NCBI RefSeq assembly: GCF_000986795.1
Contig: NZ_LAYZ01000001.1
Span: forward strand, 310,001-374,000
Reading direction: 5' to 3'
Length of the DNA stretch: 64,000 bases
Source of the DNA: Salinicoccus sediminis
Lineage (GTDB): Bacteria; Bacillota; Bacilli; Staphylococcales; Salinicoccaceae
Shown: positions 1 through 8,259 of the stretch, one piece after another
Layout: every line of letters starts with the position of its first letter
How positions within the stretch are numbered: the stretch's first letter is position 1
Notes under the pieces: model-generated
Told to the model about the DNA's origin: nothing
The model's input: only the letters and a program-made list of their open reading frames with translations
Databases searched by the model: none
Position numbers and translations under genes: made by a program

Positions 1-273
1 ACTGTTTATCCACTGGATAAGGAAAGCATCATTGAAGCCGCATCAAAAACGGGCAAAGTGCTCCTTGTGACCGAAGATAATCTCGAGGGCAGTGTCATGA
101 GCGAAGTCTCCGCCATCATTGCAGAGAACTGCCTGTATGACCTGGATGCACCGGTAATGCGACTGGCCGGTCCGGATGTACCATCGATGCCGTACTCACC
201 GCCGATGGAAGACTTCTTCATGGTCAATCCGGAAAAGATAGAAGCGAAAATGAAAGAGCTTGCAGAGCACTAA
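1..273 (+). CDS. bfmBAB: Branched-chain 2-oxoacid dehydrogenase E1 beta subunit, C-terminal part (5' end outside window)
   Basis: The reading frame is open from the first base and gives about 90 residues. They match the C-terminal transketolase-like domain of E1 beta (GKVLLVTEDNLEG, then LDAPVMRLAGPDVPSMPYSPPMED). The subunit forms the thiamine-diphosphate E1 heterotetramer that decarboxylates branched-chain 2-oxoacids for branched fatty acid precursors. It lies 15 bases upstream of the E2 gene, the usual order in the lpd-E1a-E1b-E2 operon. Substrate preference (branched-chain rather than pyruvate) rests on the following brxB gene, as in the Bacillus bfmB locus; the fragment alone cannot settle it. 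Confidence 0.88.
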   Translation, partial: TVYPLDKESIIEAASKTGKVLLVTEDNLEGSVMSEVSAIIAENCLYDLDAPVMRLAGPDVPSMPYSPPMEDFFMVNPEKIEAKMKELAEH

Positions 274-288
274 GAGGGGGATAGGTTA

Positions 289-1542
289 ATGGAAGAAGTA
301 TTGATGCCCAAACTGGGTGAAAGTGTAACAGAAGGCACAATAGAAAAATGGCTCGTCAAGCCGGGAGATACAGTCGAAGAATATGATGCATTATGCGAAG
401 TCATCACCGATAAAGTGACTGCCGAGGTGCCGTCAGTCTTTGACGGTACCATTAAAGAGCTTCTCGTGGATGAAGGGGATACAGTAGAAGTCGGCACGCC
501 GATCTGCATGATGGAAACTGAAGGCGGAGCGGATGAACCCGCTGTTGAATCTGTTGAAGAACCGACCCCGGCACCCCGGGAACCCGCCCCCCGGTCCGAA
601 GCCCCGGAGAAAGCCGATGCACGAAAAGGCACACGGATTTCACCGGTGGTCATGAGGCTCGCCAGTGAAAACGGCATCGATCTCGATGAGGTCACCGGCA
701 CTGGATTCGAGGGCAGGGTCACAAAGAAGGATATACTGAAAGTGATGGAGGAAGGGCCATCCGAAAAGCGTGTTCCAGCAGAGGAAAAAGAGAGCACTCC
801 CGTTTCAGAACCCGCTCCGGAACCCCAGGCGGGACAGCCTGCGGCCGGAGAGGAAATTCCCGTCACCGGCGTCCGCAAGGCGATTGCAAACAAGATGGTC
901 CAGTCCAGCCAGGAAATCCCCCATGCATGGCTGATGATGGAAGTTGATGCGACGAACCTCGTCAATGTCAGAAACAGTCACAAGGCTTCCTTCAGGGAAA
1001 AGGAGGGCTATAACCTCACTTTCTTCAGCTTTTTTGTAAAAGCTGTGGCCGAGACACTCAAAGAGTATCCAATACTCAACAGTTCATGGCAGGGTGACAA
1101 GATCGTTGTCAACAAAGACATCAATATCTCCATCGCTGTCGCAGGCGATGATAAGCTGTATGTACCAGTCATCAGAAATGCGGATGATCTTTCCATCAAA
1201 GGCATCGCAAAGCAGGTCAGCGAACTTGCCAAACTTGGCAGGAACCATCAGCTGACGCAAAAGCACATGGAGGGCGGAACATTCACAGTCAACAACACCG
1301 GCGCCTTCGGGTCTGTACAGTCCATGGGCATCATCAATCATCCGCAAGCGGCGATACTGCAGGTGGAATCCATAGTCAAACGTCCGGTCATCGTCGACGA
1401 CATGATTGCCGTGAGACATATGGTGAACCTCTGCCTCTCCATCGACCACCGCATACTTGACGGACTGGTTGCCGGAGAGTTCCTGAAAGCTGTCAAAACG
1501 AGAATTGAAAGCTACTCAACTGAACACACATCAGTTTACTGA
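289..1542 (+). CDS. bfmBB: Branched-chain 2-oxoacid dehydrogenase E2, dihydrolipoamide acyltransferase
   Basis: 417 residues. An N-terminal lipoyl domain (about 1-80) carries the lipoylation motif TDKVTAE with Lys42. A Pro/Glu/Ala-rich linker follows, then the peripheral subunit-binding domain (about 117-150, RISPVVMRLASENGIDL) and a second linker. The catalytic acyltransferase domain (about 190-410) ends in the active-site motif DHRILDG near residue 387. It transfers the acyl group from lipoate to CoA and forms the core of the complex. An AGGGGG-type ribosome site lies 10 bases before ATG. The family is certain; the branched-chain assignment comes from context. Confidence 0.93.
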   Translation: MEEVLMPKLGESVTEGTIEKWLVKPGDTVEEYDALCEVITDKVTAEVPSVFDGTIKELLVDEGDTVEVGTPICMMETEGGADEPAVESVEEPTPAPREPAPRSEAPEKADARKGTRISPVVMRLASENGIDLDEVTGTGFEGRVTKKDILKVMEEGPSEKRVPAEEKESTPVSEPAPEPQAGQPAAGEEIPVTGVRKAIANKMVQSSQEIPHAWLMMEVDATNLVNVRNSHKASFREKEGYNLTFFSFFVKAVAETLKEYPILNSSWQGDKIVVNKDINISIAVAGDDKLYVPVIRNADDLSIKGIAKQVSELAKLGRNHQLTQKHMEGGTFTVNNTGAFGSVQSMGIINHPQAAILQVESIVKRPVIVDDMIAVRHMVNLCLSIDHRILDGLVAGEFLKAVKTRIESYSTEHTSVY

Positions 1543-1554
1543 CCTTTACAAAAA

Positions 1555-1583
1555 CTTTGATTCAATATAGAATTGAATCAAAG
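1555..1583 (+). promoter_or_regulatory. 12-bp perfect inverted repeat upstream of brxB (possible operator)
   Basis: CTTTGATTCAAT (1555-1566) is exactly repeated in inverse at 1572-1583 with a 5-base centre. No T-run follows, so it is not an ordinary terminator. A possible -10 (TATACT, 1584-1589) directly abuts the right arm, and TTCAAT inside the left arm (1561-1566) is 17 bases before it, so the dyad would cover a brxB promoter. The binding protein is unknown. Confidence 0.45.
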
Positions 1584-1634
1584 TATACTAAGTAGCTCGG
1601 ATGAAAGAAGAGCTGCTCCAAAGGAGTTTTTGTG

Positions 1635-2072
1635 ATGAATATGGATTTCAACCTCTACATGAATGATGTAGTCAGCCAGGCAAGAAACGAAATGCGTGAA
1701 TCCGGATATACAGAATTGACCACACCTGAAATGGTGGATGAATATCTGGGCAAGGAAGGCACTTCACTTGTCATGATCAACTCGGTCTGCGGATGTGCCG
1801 GCGGCATCGCCCGTCCTGCTGCAAAGCATGCCCTCAACTATGACAGGCTCCCAACACAGCTGCTGACCGTATTTGCCGGGCAGGATAAGGAAGCGACGGA
1901 GCAGGTCCGTGAAAAAGCGACTGAATTCCTGCCGTCCTCACCTTCATTCGCCCTGTTCAAAGACGGTAAAATCGTAGATATGATCGAAAGGCATGAAATT
2001 GAAGGACACGAAACGATGAGTGTCATCACGGGTCTTCAAGCATGGTTCGAAGAGCACGGCGAAGAGGTATGA
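1635..2072 (+). CDS. brxB: Bacilliredoxin BrxB/BrxA family (YphP/YqiW)
   Basis: 145 residues, thioredoxin-like fold, with the family's CGC active site ([13 protein letters not shown]; Cys52 and Cys54). Bacilliredoxins remove bacillithiol from mixed disulfides on proteins after oxidative or hypochlorite stress. ATG 1635 is chosen because AAGGAG (1621-1626) sits 8 bases upstream; GTG 1632 in the same frame would be too close. It stands behind the bfmB operon as yqiW does in B. subtilis. bdr and bshA in this window supply the rest of the bacillithiol cycle. Paralogues BrxA and BrxB are hard to tell apart; the name follows gene order. Confidence 0.92.
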   Translation: MNMDFNLYMNDVVSQARNEMRESGYTELTTPEMVDEYLGKEGTSLVMINSVCGCAGGIARPAAKHALNYDRLPTQLLTVFAGQDKEATEQVREKATEFLPSSPSFALFKDGKIVDMIERHEIEGHETMSVITGLQAWFEEHGEEV

Positions 2073-2077
2073 TATAA

Positions 2078-2103
2078 AAAGAGGTCCCCGGAGGGACCTC
2101 TTT
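2078..2103 (+). terminator. Bidirectional intrinsic terminator between brxB and prli42
   Basis: AAAGAGGTCCC pairs perfectly with GGGACCTCTTT across a 4-base loop (11-bp stem). It starts 5 bases after the brxB stop and ends 6 bases before the prli42 stop on the other strand, so it can serve both convergent genes. Confidence 0.85.
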
Positions 2104-2109
2104 AATTTG

Positions 2110-2211
2110 TTACATCGTAGTAAGCATGCTTACACCAAACAGCAGACCTGACACTACGATCAGAAAGATCATGAACCATATAACAATTTTTTGGATTTTT
2201 CCATTGCCCAT
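2110..2211 (-). CDS. prli42: Stressosome-associated miniprotein Prli42
   Basis: A 33-residue reading frame on the minus strand: a basic N-terminus (MGNGKIQKI) followed by one hydrophobic helix (VIWFMIFLIVVSGLLFGVSM) and a short tail. AAGGAT lies 8 bases before the ATG and a strong promoter lies further upstream. Size, charge pattern and position between the yqiW-type brxB and the next operon match Prli42, the membrane miniprotein that anchors the stressosome in Listeria and is conserved in Firmicutes. The identification rests on topology and synteny; sequence identity over so short a protein is weak evidence. Confidence 0.75.
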   Translation of the reverse strand: MGNGKIQKIVIWFMIFLIVVSGLLFGVSMLTTM

Positions 2212-2240
2212 ACTATCATCCTTAAATTTTTGCTCTTTTT

Positions 2241-2269
2241 ATTATAATATACACTGCTGTGACAATCAA
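2241..2269 (-). promoter_or_regulatory. Promoter of prli42 (minus strand)
   Basis: On the minus strand TTGATT (2264-2269) and TATAAT (2241-2246) are separated by exactly 17 bases, a good sigma-A promoter about 30 bases upstream of the prli42 start. The same region must also hold the plus-strand start for the M20 peptidase gene. Confidence 0.65.
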
Positions 2270-2292
2270 CAAACTGACGGAGGAATGAAGCG

Positions 2293-3423
2293 ATGAATAA
2301 GGAAAGACTGATCGATCAATTCATGGAAATGGTGCAGGTTGATTCAGAAACCGGCCATGAAAGGGATATTGCAGATTATCTGCTCAAGGTATTCAAAGAG
2401 ATGGACGTCGAAGTATACGAAGATGATACACAAAAAGAAACAGGATACGGCGCCGGAAACATTTTCGTGCATCTCAAGGGTGATGACGAAAAGGCGGAGC
2501 CTGTCTATTTCACAGTACATATGGACACAGTCGTGCCAGGGCTCGGCATCAAACCGTCCATAGAGGGAGATTACATCGTCAGCGATGGATCCACCATTCT
2601 GGGTTCTGATGACAAGGCCGGAATTGCAGCCATCATTGAAGCGGTCCGTTCACTGTCAGAGTCCGGTGCATCGCACGGGGACGTTGAATTTGTCATTACC
2701 GTCGGAGAGGAATCCGGCCTGGTAGGGGCAAAGGCGTTTGATACTTCTGTACTCAAAAGCAGATACGGATATGCTGTGGATTCCACAGGAAAAGTCGGCA
2801 CAGTCGTCACTTCCGCACCGACGCAGAGCAAGATCGAAGCACATATACACGGCAGGACTGCCCATGCCGGCGTTGCACCCGAGGAGGGTGTCAGTGCAAT
2901 CACCATCGCTTCAAAGGCGATCAGCAAGATGAAGCTGGGAAGGATCGATTCCGAAACAACAGCCAATATCGGAAAATTCGAAGGCGGCGGCCCGACAAAT
3001 GTCGTGACGGACTACGTCAATATACTTGCCGAGGCGCGCAGCCAGGACGACGAAAAGATGAAAGCCCAGACAAAGCATATGATTGATGCATTTGAAAGTG
3101 CCGCAGAAGAGCTGGGCGGACGTGCGGAAGTGAATTCTGAAGTGATGTACTCCGCACTGGAGGCAAAAGAGGACTCGGAAGTCGTCAGCACTGTAACGAA
3201 GGCGATAGAGAATATCGGCAGGGAAGTCAGTCTGATCAGCCTGGGCGGCGGCAGCGACGGTAATATCTTTGCCGGCAAAGGCATTGATACGGCCATTCTC
3301 GGCCTCGGCTATGAAAACATCCATACGACAGCCGAGAGGATGCCGGTAGAAGAACTCGCAAAAATCACAGAGCTCATCATCGAAATCATCAAAGTCCAGA
3401 AGGAAATGGGGCGACCTGAATGA
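2293..3423 (+). CDS. M20 family metallopeptidase, peptidase T-like (YqjE type)
   Basis: 376 residues. The M20 zinc ligands and catalytic residues are in place: HMDT (His76, Asp78), the SDDKAG segment (Asp106/107), GEES (Glu139/140), and the C-terminal GGGSDGN and H of GYENIHTTAER. The protein is likely a cytosolic two-zinc exopeptidase acting on small peptides. A strong GGAGG site precedes ATG. It overlaps the gnd start by four bases (ATGA), so the two are translationally coupled. B. subtilis has yqjE in the equivalent position. The true substrate is unknown. Confidence 0.87.
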   Translation: MNKERLIDQFMEMVQVDSETGHERDIADYLLKVFKEMDVEVYEDDTQKETGYGAGNIFVHLKGDDEKAEPVYFTVHMDTVVPGLGIKPSIEGDYIVSDGSTILGSDDKAGIAAIIEAVRSLSESGASHGDVEFVITVGEESGLVGAKAFDTSVLKSRYGYAVDSTGKVGTVVTSAPTQSKIEAHIHGRTAHAGVAPEEGVSAITIASKAISKMKLGRIDSETTANIGKFEGGGPTNVVTDYVNILAEARSQDDEKMKAQTKHMIDAFESAAEELGGRAEVNSEVMYSALEAKEDSEVVSTVTKAIENIGREVSLISLGGGSDGNIFAGKGIDTAILGLGYENIHTTAERMPVEELAKITELIIEIIKVQKEMGRPE

Positions 3424-4820
3424 TTTATGATATCGGAGTCATCGGCCTTGGCGTCATGGGTACGAATATAGCGAAAAATATGGCCCGCAAGGGATTTAAA
3501 GTGGTCACTTTCGATTTTTTTGAGGATGTACGGAAAAACCGCCTGAATGAATTGAAGCAGGAAGGTGTTGACATTGCCGAAACACTAGAATCCTTCGTGG
3601 ACGATCTGAAACAGCCGAGGAATATACTCATGCTGGTGAAGGCCGGGGGAGTGACTGACCGGACAATCGAACAGGTCGCACCGCTGCTTGAAAAAGGCGA
3701 TACGCTGATTGACGGCGGGAATGAACAGTATGAAAACACCCGCCGCAGAAATATAGAACTCACAAAAAAAGAGATAAACTACATCGGTATGGGCGTGAGC
3801 GGCGGCGAGGAAGGTGCACTGAACGGCCCTTCACTCATGCCGGGCGGACAGAGAGAAGCATATGACAATGTCAGTCACATTTTCGAAAAGATCGCCGCAA
3901 AAGCGGATGATGGGAAACCATGTGTGGCATACATCGGCGAAGACGGCAGCGGACATTACGTCAAAATGGTCCACAACGGCATTGAATATGCGGATATGGA
4001 ACTCATTGCAGAGAGCTACTTCTTCATGAAACATGCGCTCAGGATGTCCAATGATGAAATGAGCGATGTATTCTCGGAATGGAACAAAGGAGAGCTGAAC
4101 AGTTATCTGATAGAAATCACGGCAGAGATACTGAAATTCAAGGACGGGGAAGGCAACTATGTCCTCGACCTGATCCTGGATAAGGCGGGCCAGAAAGGGA
4201 CGGGCAAATGGACCGGAATCGAAGGCCTGAAACTCGGTATACCATTATCTCTTATAACAGACAGCGTGTTTGTCAGATGCCTCTCCAGCCTGATAGACGA
4301 GCGTGCGCTGATCAGTGAAGCCTATCCAGGCGAAATGGGCACAGTGGATACAGACAGGGAAGCTGTCCTTGATGATCTGAAAAATGCACTCTATATCAGC
4401 AAGCTCATGTGCTATTCCCAGGGATTCAGGCTCATCAAAGAGGCAAGTGACATCTACGACTGGGATCTCCAGCCCGGTGAAATCTCCATGATATGGCGCA
4501 AAGGATGCATCATCCGTGCCCACTTCCTTGAAAAGATCAATGAAGCCTATACAAGCGATCCGGGCCTTACGAACCTGATACTGGATGACTTTTTCAAGGA
4601 AATCGTCACCCGCAACCAGCAGAGTCTCCGCACTATCGCTTCGTCAGCAATACAAAATGAAATACCGATGCCTGCGTTTCTGAGCGCTGTATCCTACTTT
4701 GACAGCATGAAGCAAAGACGTGTTTCCAGCAATATGATACAGGCACAGCGGGATTATTTCGGTGCGCATACCTACGAAAGAACGGATAAGGAAGGCGCAT
4801 TCCATACAGAATGGTTCTGA
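3420..4820 (+). CDS. gnd: 6-phosphogluconate dehydrogenase (decarboxylating)
   Basis: 466 residues, the full bacterial length. The N-terminal Rossmann motif GLGVMG (9-14) binds NADP; GVSGGEEGALNGPSLMPGG and KMVHNGIEYADMEL form the substrate site; the C-terminal tail contains the QRDYFGAHTYER signature. It converts 6-phosphogluconate to ribulose 5-phosphate with NADPH production. It overlaps the upstream peptidase by 4 bases. zwf, which makes the pathway's first intermediate, is encoded convergently 0.9 kb away, so both NADPH-yielding steps are neighbours. Confidence 0.97.
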   Translation: MIYDIGVIGLGVMGTNIAKNMARKGFKVVTFDFFEDVRKNRLNELKQEGVDIAETLESFVDDLKQPRNILMLVKAGGVTDRTIEQVAPLLEKGDTLIDGGNEQYENTRRRNIELTKKEINYIGMGVSGGEEGALNGPSLMPGGQREAYDNVSHIFEKIAAKADDGKPCVAYIGEDGSGHYVKMVHNGIEYADMELIAESYFFMKHALRMSNDEMSDVFSEWNKGELNSYLIEITAEILKFKDGEGNYVLDLILDKAGQKGTGKWTGIEGLKLGIPLSLITDSVFVRCLSSLIDERALISEAYPGEMGTVDTDREAVLDDLKNALYISKLMCYSQGFRLIKEASDIYDWDLQPGEISMIWRKGCIIRAHFLEKINEAYTSDPGLTNLILDDFFKEIVTRNQQSLRTIASSAIQNEIPMPAFLSAVSYFDSMKQRRVSSNMIQAQRDYFGAHTYERTDKEGAFHTEWF

Positions 4821-4824
4821 AGCC

Positions 4825-4863
4825 AAAAGAAGTACCGGGATCACTGATCCCGGTACTTCTTTT
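4825..4863 (+). terminator. Strong bidirectional terminator gnd / araC-type regulator
   Basis: AAAAGAAGTACCGGGATCA is followed one base later by its perfect inverse ending in TTTT (19-bp stem). A-tract and T-tract flank both sides, so it terminates gnd on the plus strand and the zwf-regulator operon on the minus strand. Confidence 0.88.
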
Positions 4864-4866
4864 TTG

Positions 4867-5742
4867 TCAGTCAATGTATAATGACTGCCACACCTGCACT
4901 TTGGTGCCGGGGGAGGCAACATCGAAAGTGCTTTTCAGTACTTCCATTGAAAAATTGCAGTTCAGTTCGCCCTCTTCCTTGAAGCGCCATCTTCTGAAAA
5001 TATAGCTGTAGATGTCCTCGACCGTTTCAGGCGCCGGTCCTGTTGATTCGAATATGACAAAATCACCGGACTCGGTATACGTCTCCTCAAATGGCGTGGG
5101 AAGGGTCGAGGTGACTCCTATCAGAATTTCCATGCCCTGTGAAACATATCTCTCATGCATGACGATCCCCTTGATGCTGCCATTGTTATAGCGGATCAGT
5201 TCATCAATGATACCGTTCCTGTTAAGATCATCGAGCAGATGATATTTTGCCTCTGCACTGTACTCTGCGATTGGGAAACGTTCCGCCACACCCACTATCC
5301 TTGTACTTTCCAGGTACTGTCTTTTCTCAGGGTACCGCGGCTTATCCACCGGCACCACCTCAAAGGAAATCCGCTCCAGGAGAGGGAGTGACCGGAAATG
5401 CTTCTCCGTTTCATATGGGGAGATGCCAAACGTCCTGAAATATGCCTCTTTGAACGGTTCGATGCCCGAATATCCATAATATTTGGCGATGTCTATGATA
5501 CGCCTGTGCCCGGTGTATAGTTCATAGGCGAGCTCTGTCATCTTCCTTTTCTGCTGATATTCATAAGGGGTCATGCCGACGAGTGAAGTGAAGATCGTCA
5601 TGAATGACTTCTGTTCAACGCCCATGGCATTTAAAACCTGGTCGTAATCGATCCTTCCCCTCAGGTGGTCTTCTATATAGACTATAAACTTTTCAACAAA
5701 ATTCACTGTTTCCATGGCAATCTCATTCCATTCATCATACAT
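4867..5742 (-). CDS. AraC-family transcription regulator with GyrI-like effector domain
   Basis: 291 residues. The N-terminal 115 or so form the double helix-turn-helix of AraC proteins (LVGMTPYEYQQKRKMTELAYEL, then IAKYYGYSGIEPFKEAYFRTFGISPYE). The remainder resembles the GyrI-like small-molecule binding domain of SbmC/Rob type regulators. The start overlaps the zwf stop by 8 bases and the gene has no room for a promoter of its own, so it is probably made from the zwf message. Target and ligand are unknown; control of zwf or of a multidrug response is possible. Confidence 0.8.
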   Translation of the reverse strand: MYDEWNEIAMETVNFVEKFIVYIEDHLRGRIDYDQVLNAMGVEQKSFMTIFTSLVGMTPYEYQQKRKMTELAYELYTGHRRIIDIAKYYGYSGIEPFKEAYFRTFGISPYETEKHFRSLPLLERISFEVVPVDKPRYPEKRQYLESTRIVGVAERFPIAEYSAEAKYHLLDDLNRNGIIDELIRYNNGSIKGIVMHERYVSQGMEILIGVTSTLPTPFEETYTESGDFVIFESTGPAPETVEDIYSYIFRRWRFKEEGELNCNFSMEVLKSTFDVASPGTKVQVWQSLYID

Positions 5743-7219
5743 CCCACCATTTGAATCCGTCGCGTGAGACGAGGAGCGTACTTTTTACGGGTCCGCTGGA
5801 GCCTGACTGGTAATTCGGAAAGGCTGCCGGACTGTTTTCCCATACTTTATTGACCGGGTCGACAAAAGCCCACGCGTTCATCAATTCTTCCTGGTGGGTG
5901 AAGTTTGTCGAATCACCGTTCAGGCAGTCATATATAAGGTTCTCATAAGCATCGACGGTCCGGGAAAGGTCCTGTTTGGCAACCGTATATGACAGCTTGA
6001 TCTCTTTAGTGTCCTTCTCACCGGCATAATCCTTTACATTCAGGTGCAGTGTGATGCTTTCGTCCGGCTGGATACGTATCACCAGCAGATTTTTGGCGAG
6101 CACATCATCTTCCTCCGCCTGATAATAGAGGTTCTTCGGCACTTCCTTAAATTCCACTACAATCTTCGTTTCTTTTTCCTTCATGCGCTTGCCGGTGCGG
6201 ACGTAGAAAGGTACACCCGCCCATCTGAAGTTGTCGATGAAAAGCCTTGAGGCGATGAATGTCGGAGTATTGGAGTCGTCGGCCACATTTTCCTCGTCCC
6301 TGTATTTGGGAACTGCTTCACCGTCAACGAGGCCCTCATCATACTGCCCGCGGACGAAATGCCTTTTGACATCCTTTTCACCGACTCTCCTGAGGCTTTT
6401 CAGGACCTTTATCTTCTCATCCCTGATATCGTCACTGTTCAGGCTGATAGGTGGTTCCATCCCAAGGAGGGAAACGATCTGGAGGAGGTGGTTCTGGAAC
6501 ATGTCCCTGACGGCGCCGCTTCTCTCATAATATTCCCCGCGGTCGAGCACCCCGAGTGATTCGGAGGAGGTGATCTGTATATTGGAAATGTAATGGTTGT
6601 TCCAAAGCGGCTCGAACATGCTGTTGCTGAACCGGATCACTTCGATGTTCTGTACCATCTCCTTGCCCAGATAATGGTCGATGCGGTAGATTTCATGTTC
6701 ATCGAACGTATTGGTAATTTCGTTGTTGAGGGCAAGCGCACTGTCATAATCCCTGCCGAACGGCTTTTCGATGATGAGACGCTTGGATCCTTGTGTATCC
6801 GTCACTCCGGATTCCCGCAGGTTATCAGTTATGACAGTAAAATACTGCGGCGGCATGGCGAGATAGAATAATCTGTTGCCGGCCGTGTCGAACTGCGCCT
6901 CGAGCTCCTCGAACCTGTCTTTCAATATTTTATAAGTACTGCTCTCTGCAATATCCACTTGTACATAAAACACATGCTGAAGAAATGAACCAAGGCCATC
7001 CAGATTTTCCAGCTTTTTGTTGGAACTGATGGATTCCTCAGCCATTTCTCTGAAATCTTCGTCTGAAAAGTCCCTCCGGCCCACGGCAATGATTACAAAA
7101 TTGTCTTTGAGTGATCCTTCCTGGAACAGATGGAACATGGAAGGCAATAATTTTCTGCTTGATAGATCGCCGGTTGCACCGAATAATGCAATGGCTGTTT
7201 TAAATGGTTGTGTATTCAT
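5735..7219 (-). CDS. zwf: Glucose-6-phosphate 1-dehydrogenase
   Basis: 494 residues. The NADP motif GATGDLSSRK begins at residue 14, EKPFG is at 151-155 and the active-site signature RIDHYLGKE at 179-187 with the catalytic His. It oxidises glucose 6-phosphate to 6-phosphogluconolactone, the entry to the pentose phosphate pathway and a main NADPH source. ATG 7219 is preferred over TTG 7228 in the same frame because AAAGGA is about 10 bases before it and only one base before the TTG. No 6-phosphogluconolactonase gene is adjacent. Confidence 0.97.
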   Translation of the reverse strand: MNTQPFKTAIALFGATGDLSSRKLLPSMFHLFQEGSLKDNFVIIAVGRRDFSDEDFREMAEESISSNKKLENLDGLGSFLQHVFYVQVDIAESSTYKILKDRFEELEAQFDTAGNRLFYLAMPPQYFTVITDNLRESGVTDTQGSKRLIIEKPFGRDYDSALALNNEITNTFDEHEIYRIDHYLGKEMVQNIEVIRFSNSMFEPLWNNHYISNIQITSSESLGVLDRGEYYERSGAVRDMFQNHLLQIVSLLGMEPPISLNSDDIRDEKIKVLKSLRRVGEKDVKRHFVRGQYDEGLVDGEAVPKYRDEENVADDSNTPTFIASRLFIDNFRWAGVPFYVRTGKRMKEKETKIVVEFKEVPKNLYYQAEEDDVLAKNLLVIRIQPDESITLHLNVKDYAGEKDTKEIKLSYTVAKQDLSRTVDAYENLIYDCLNGDSTNFTHQEELMNAWAFVDPVNKVWENSPAAFPNYQSGSSGPVKSTLLVSRDGFKWWDV

Positions 7220-7256
7220 TTCCAACAAGTCCTTTGGTCAAATTTTTCCTTATATC

Positions 7257-7285
7257 ATTATTCCACTGTATACTGAAAAAAACAA
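7257..7285 (-). promoter_or_regulatory. Probable zwf promoter (minus strand)
   Basis: On the minus strand TTGTTT (7280-7285) and AATAAT (7257-7262) are 17 bases apart, ending about 38 bases before the zwf ATG. On the plus strand the same gap holds TATAAT at 7299-7304, a likely -10 for rnz with no clear -35. Confidence 0.5.
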
Positions 7286-7332
7286 CTCTTTAATATGGTA
7301 TAATGGACCAATCATTACAGACAGGTGATCAT

Positions 7333-8259
7333 ATGAAATTTACAGTTCTCGGTTCCGGGGCAGGCATACCTTCAAGGACCCGGAATACGCAAAGTTACAT
7401 CCTCGACATCGTGGAGGAGATAAACCAGTATTTTCTGATCGATGCAGCAGAAGGCGTACAGCACCGCATATTGCATACCTCCGTGCGGCCCGCAAAAGTA
7501 AGGCATGTTTTCATCACACATCTGCACGGCGATCATATTTACGGTCTGCCGGGATTCCTTGCCTCCCGTGCCCATCAGGGGGGAGAAGACATCCCTCTGA
7601 CCGTTTATGGACCTCCCGGCCTGAAGGAATGGGTGGGACTCACACTCAAAATCAGCGGATCCCACCTGAATTACCCGATACACTATGTGGAAGTGTCGCA
7701 CAATATGCGATACGAAGTGGAGGGCTTCAGCGTGGAGACGTATTTGCTTGACCACACCGTGGACAGCTATATGTATGTCTTCAATGAACCTGAAAAGCTC
7801 GGCAAATTGGACACGGGTAAGCTGAAATCCATCGGCATCGAACCCGGCCCCCTCTACAAGGAGATAAAGGGCTCGGAGACATTCAGCCACGGCGGCATCA
7901 CTTATGCGACCAGTGATTTTCTTGGCAGCCCCGTACCGGGAAGGAAAATATCCATCCATGGTGATACGAGGGTGATGACTTCCCCCGGCTACCTGTCCCT
8001 CGTGGATGGCTCCGACCTCATTGTACATGAAGCCACCTATCTGGAAGGGGAAATAGAAAAAGCACACATATATTTCCACTCGGAAATACAAAATGTGCTT
8101 CAGAACTTCTCGCAGATTGATTACAGGAAAATACTGTTCAGCCATATCAGTAACCGGTATGATGATGATGACATCAGGCGGATTAGAGAGACACTCGGCA
8201 ATCATGCAACGATCGCCCATGACTACCTTGAAATCACCATTCCGCGTATTTCTTTATAA
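7333..8259 (+). CDS. rnz: Ribonuclease Z (tRNA 3' endonuclease)
   Basis: 308 residues, metallo-beta-lactamase fold with the zinc motif THLHGDH (His63, His65, Asp67, His68) and a later HGDTR and HISNRY. It cuts precursor tRNAs after the discriminator base when CCA is not encoded, which fits the presence of a CCA-adding enzyme gene in this window. ATG 7333 is chosen because AGGTGA is 4 bases upstream; a more upstream in-frame start at 7303 lacks a ribosome site. The last 26 bases overlap the end of the convergent hydrolase gene. Confidence 0.95.
   Translation: MKFTVLGSGAGIPSRTRNTQSYILDIVEEINQYFLIDAAEGVQHRILHTSVRPAKVRHVFITHLHGDHIYGLPGFLASRAHQGGEDIPLTVYGPPGLKEWVGLTLKISGSHLNYPIHYVEVSHNMRYEVEGFSVETYLLDHTVDSYMYVFNEPEKLGKLDTGKLKSIGIEPGPLYKEIKGSETFSHGGITYATSDFLGSPVPGRKISIHGDTRVMTSPGYLSLVDGSDLIVHEATYLEGEIEKAHIYFHSEIQNVLQNFSQIDYRKILFSHISNRYDDDDIRRIRETLGNHATIAHDYLEITIPRISL

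Noticed and set aside
7372-8220. 282-codon frame antisense to rnz
   Set aside because: rnz on the other strand has complete catalytic motifs; this frame is a shadow of it.
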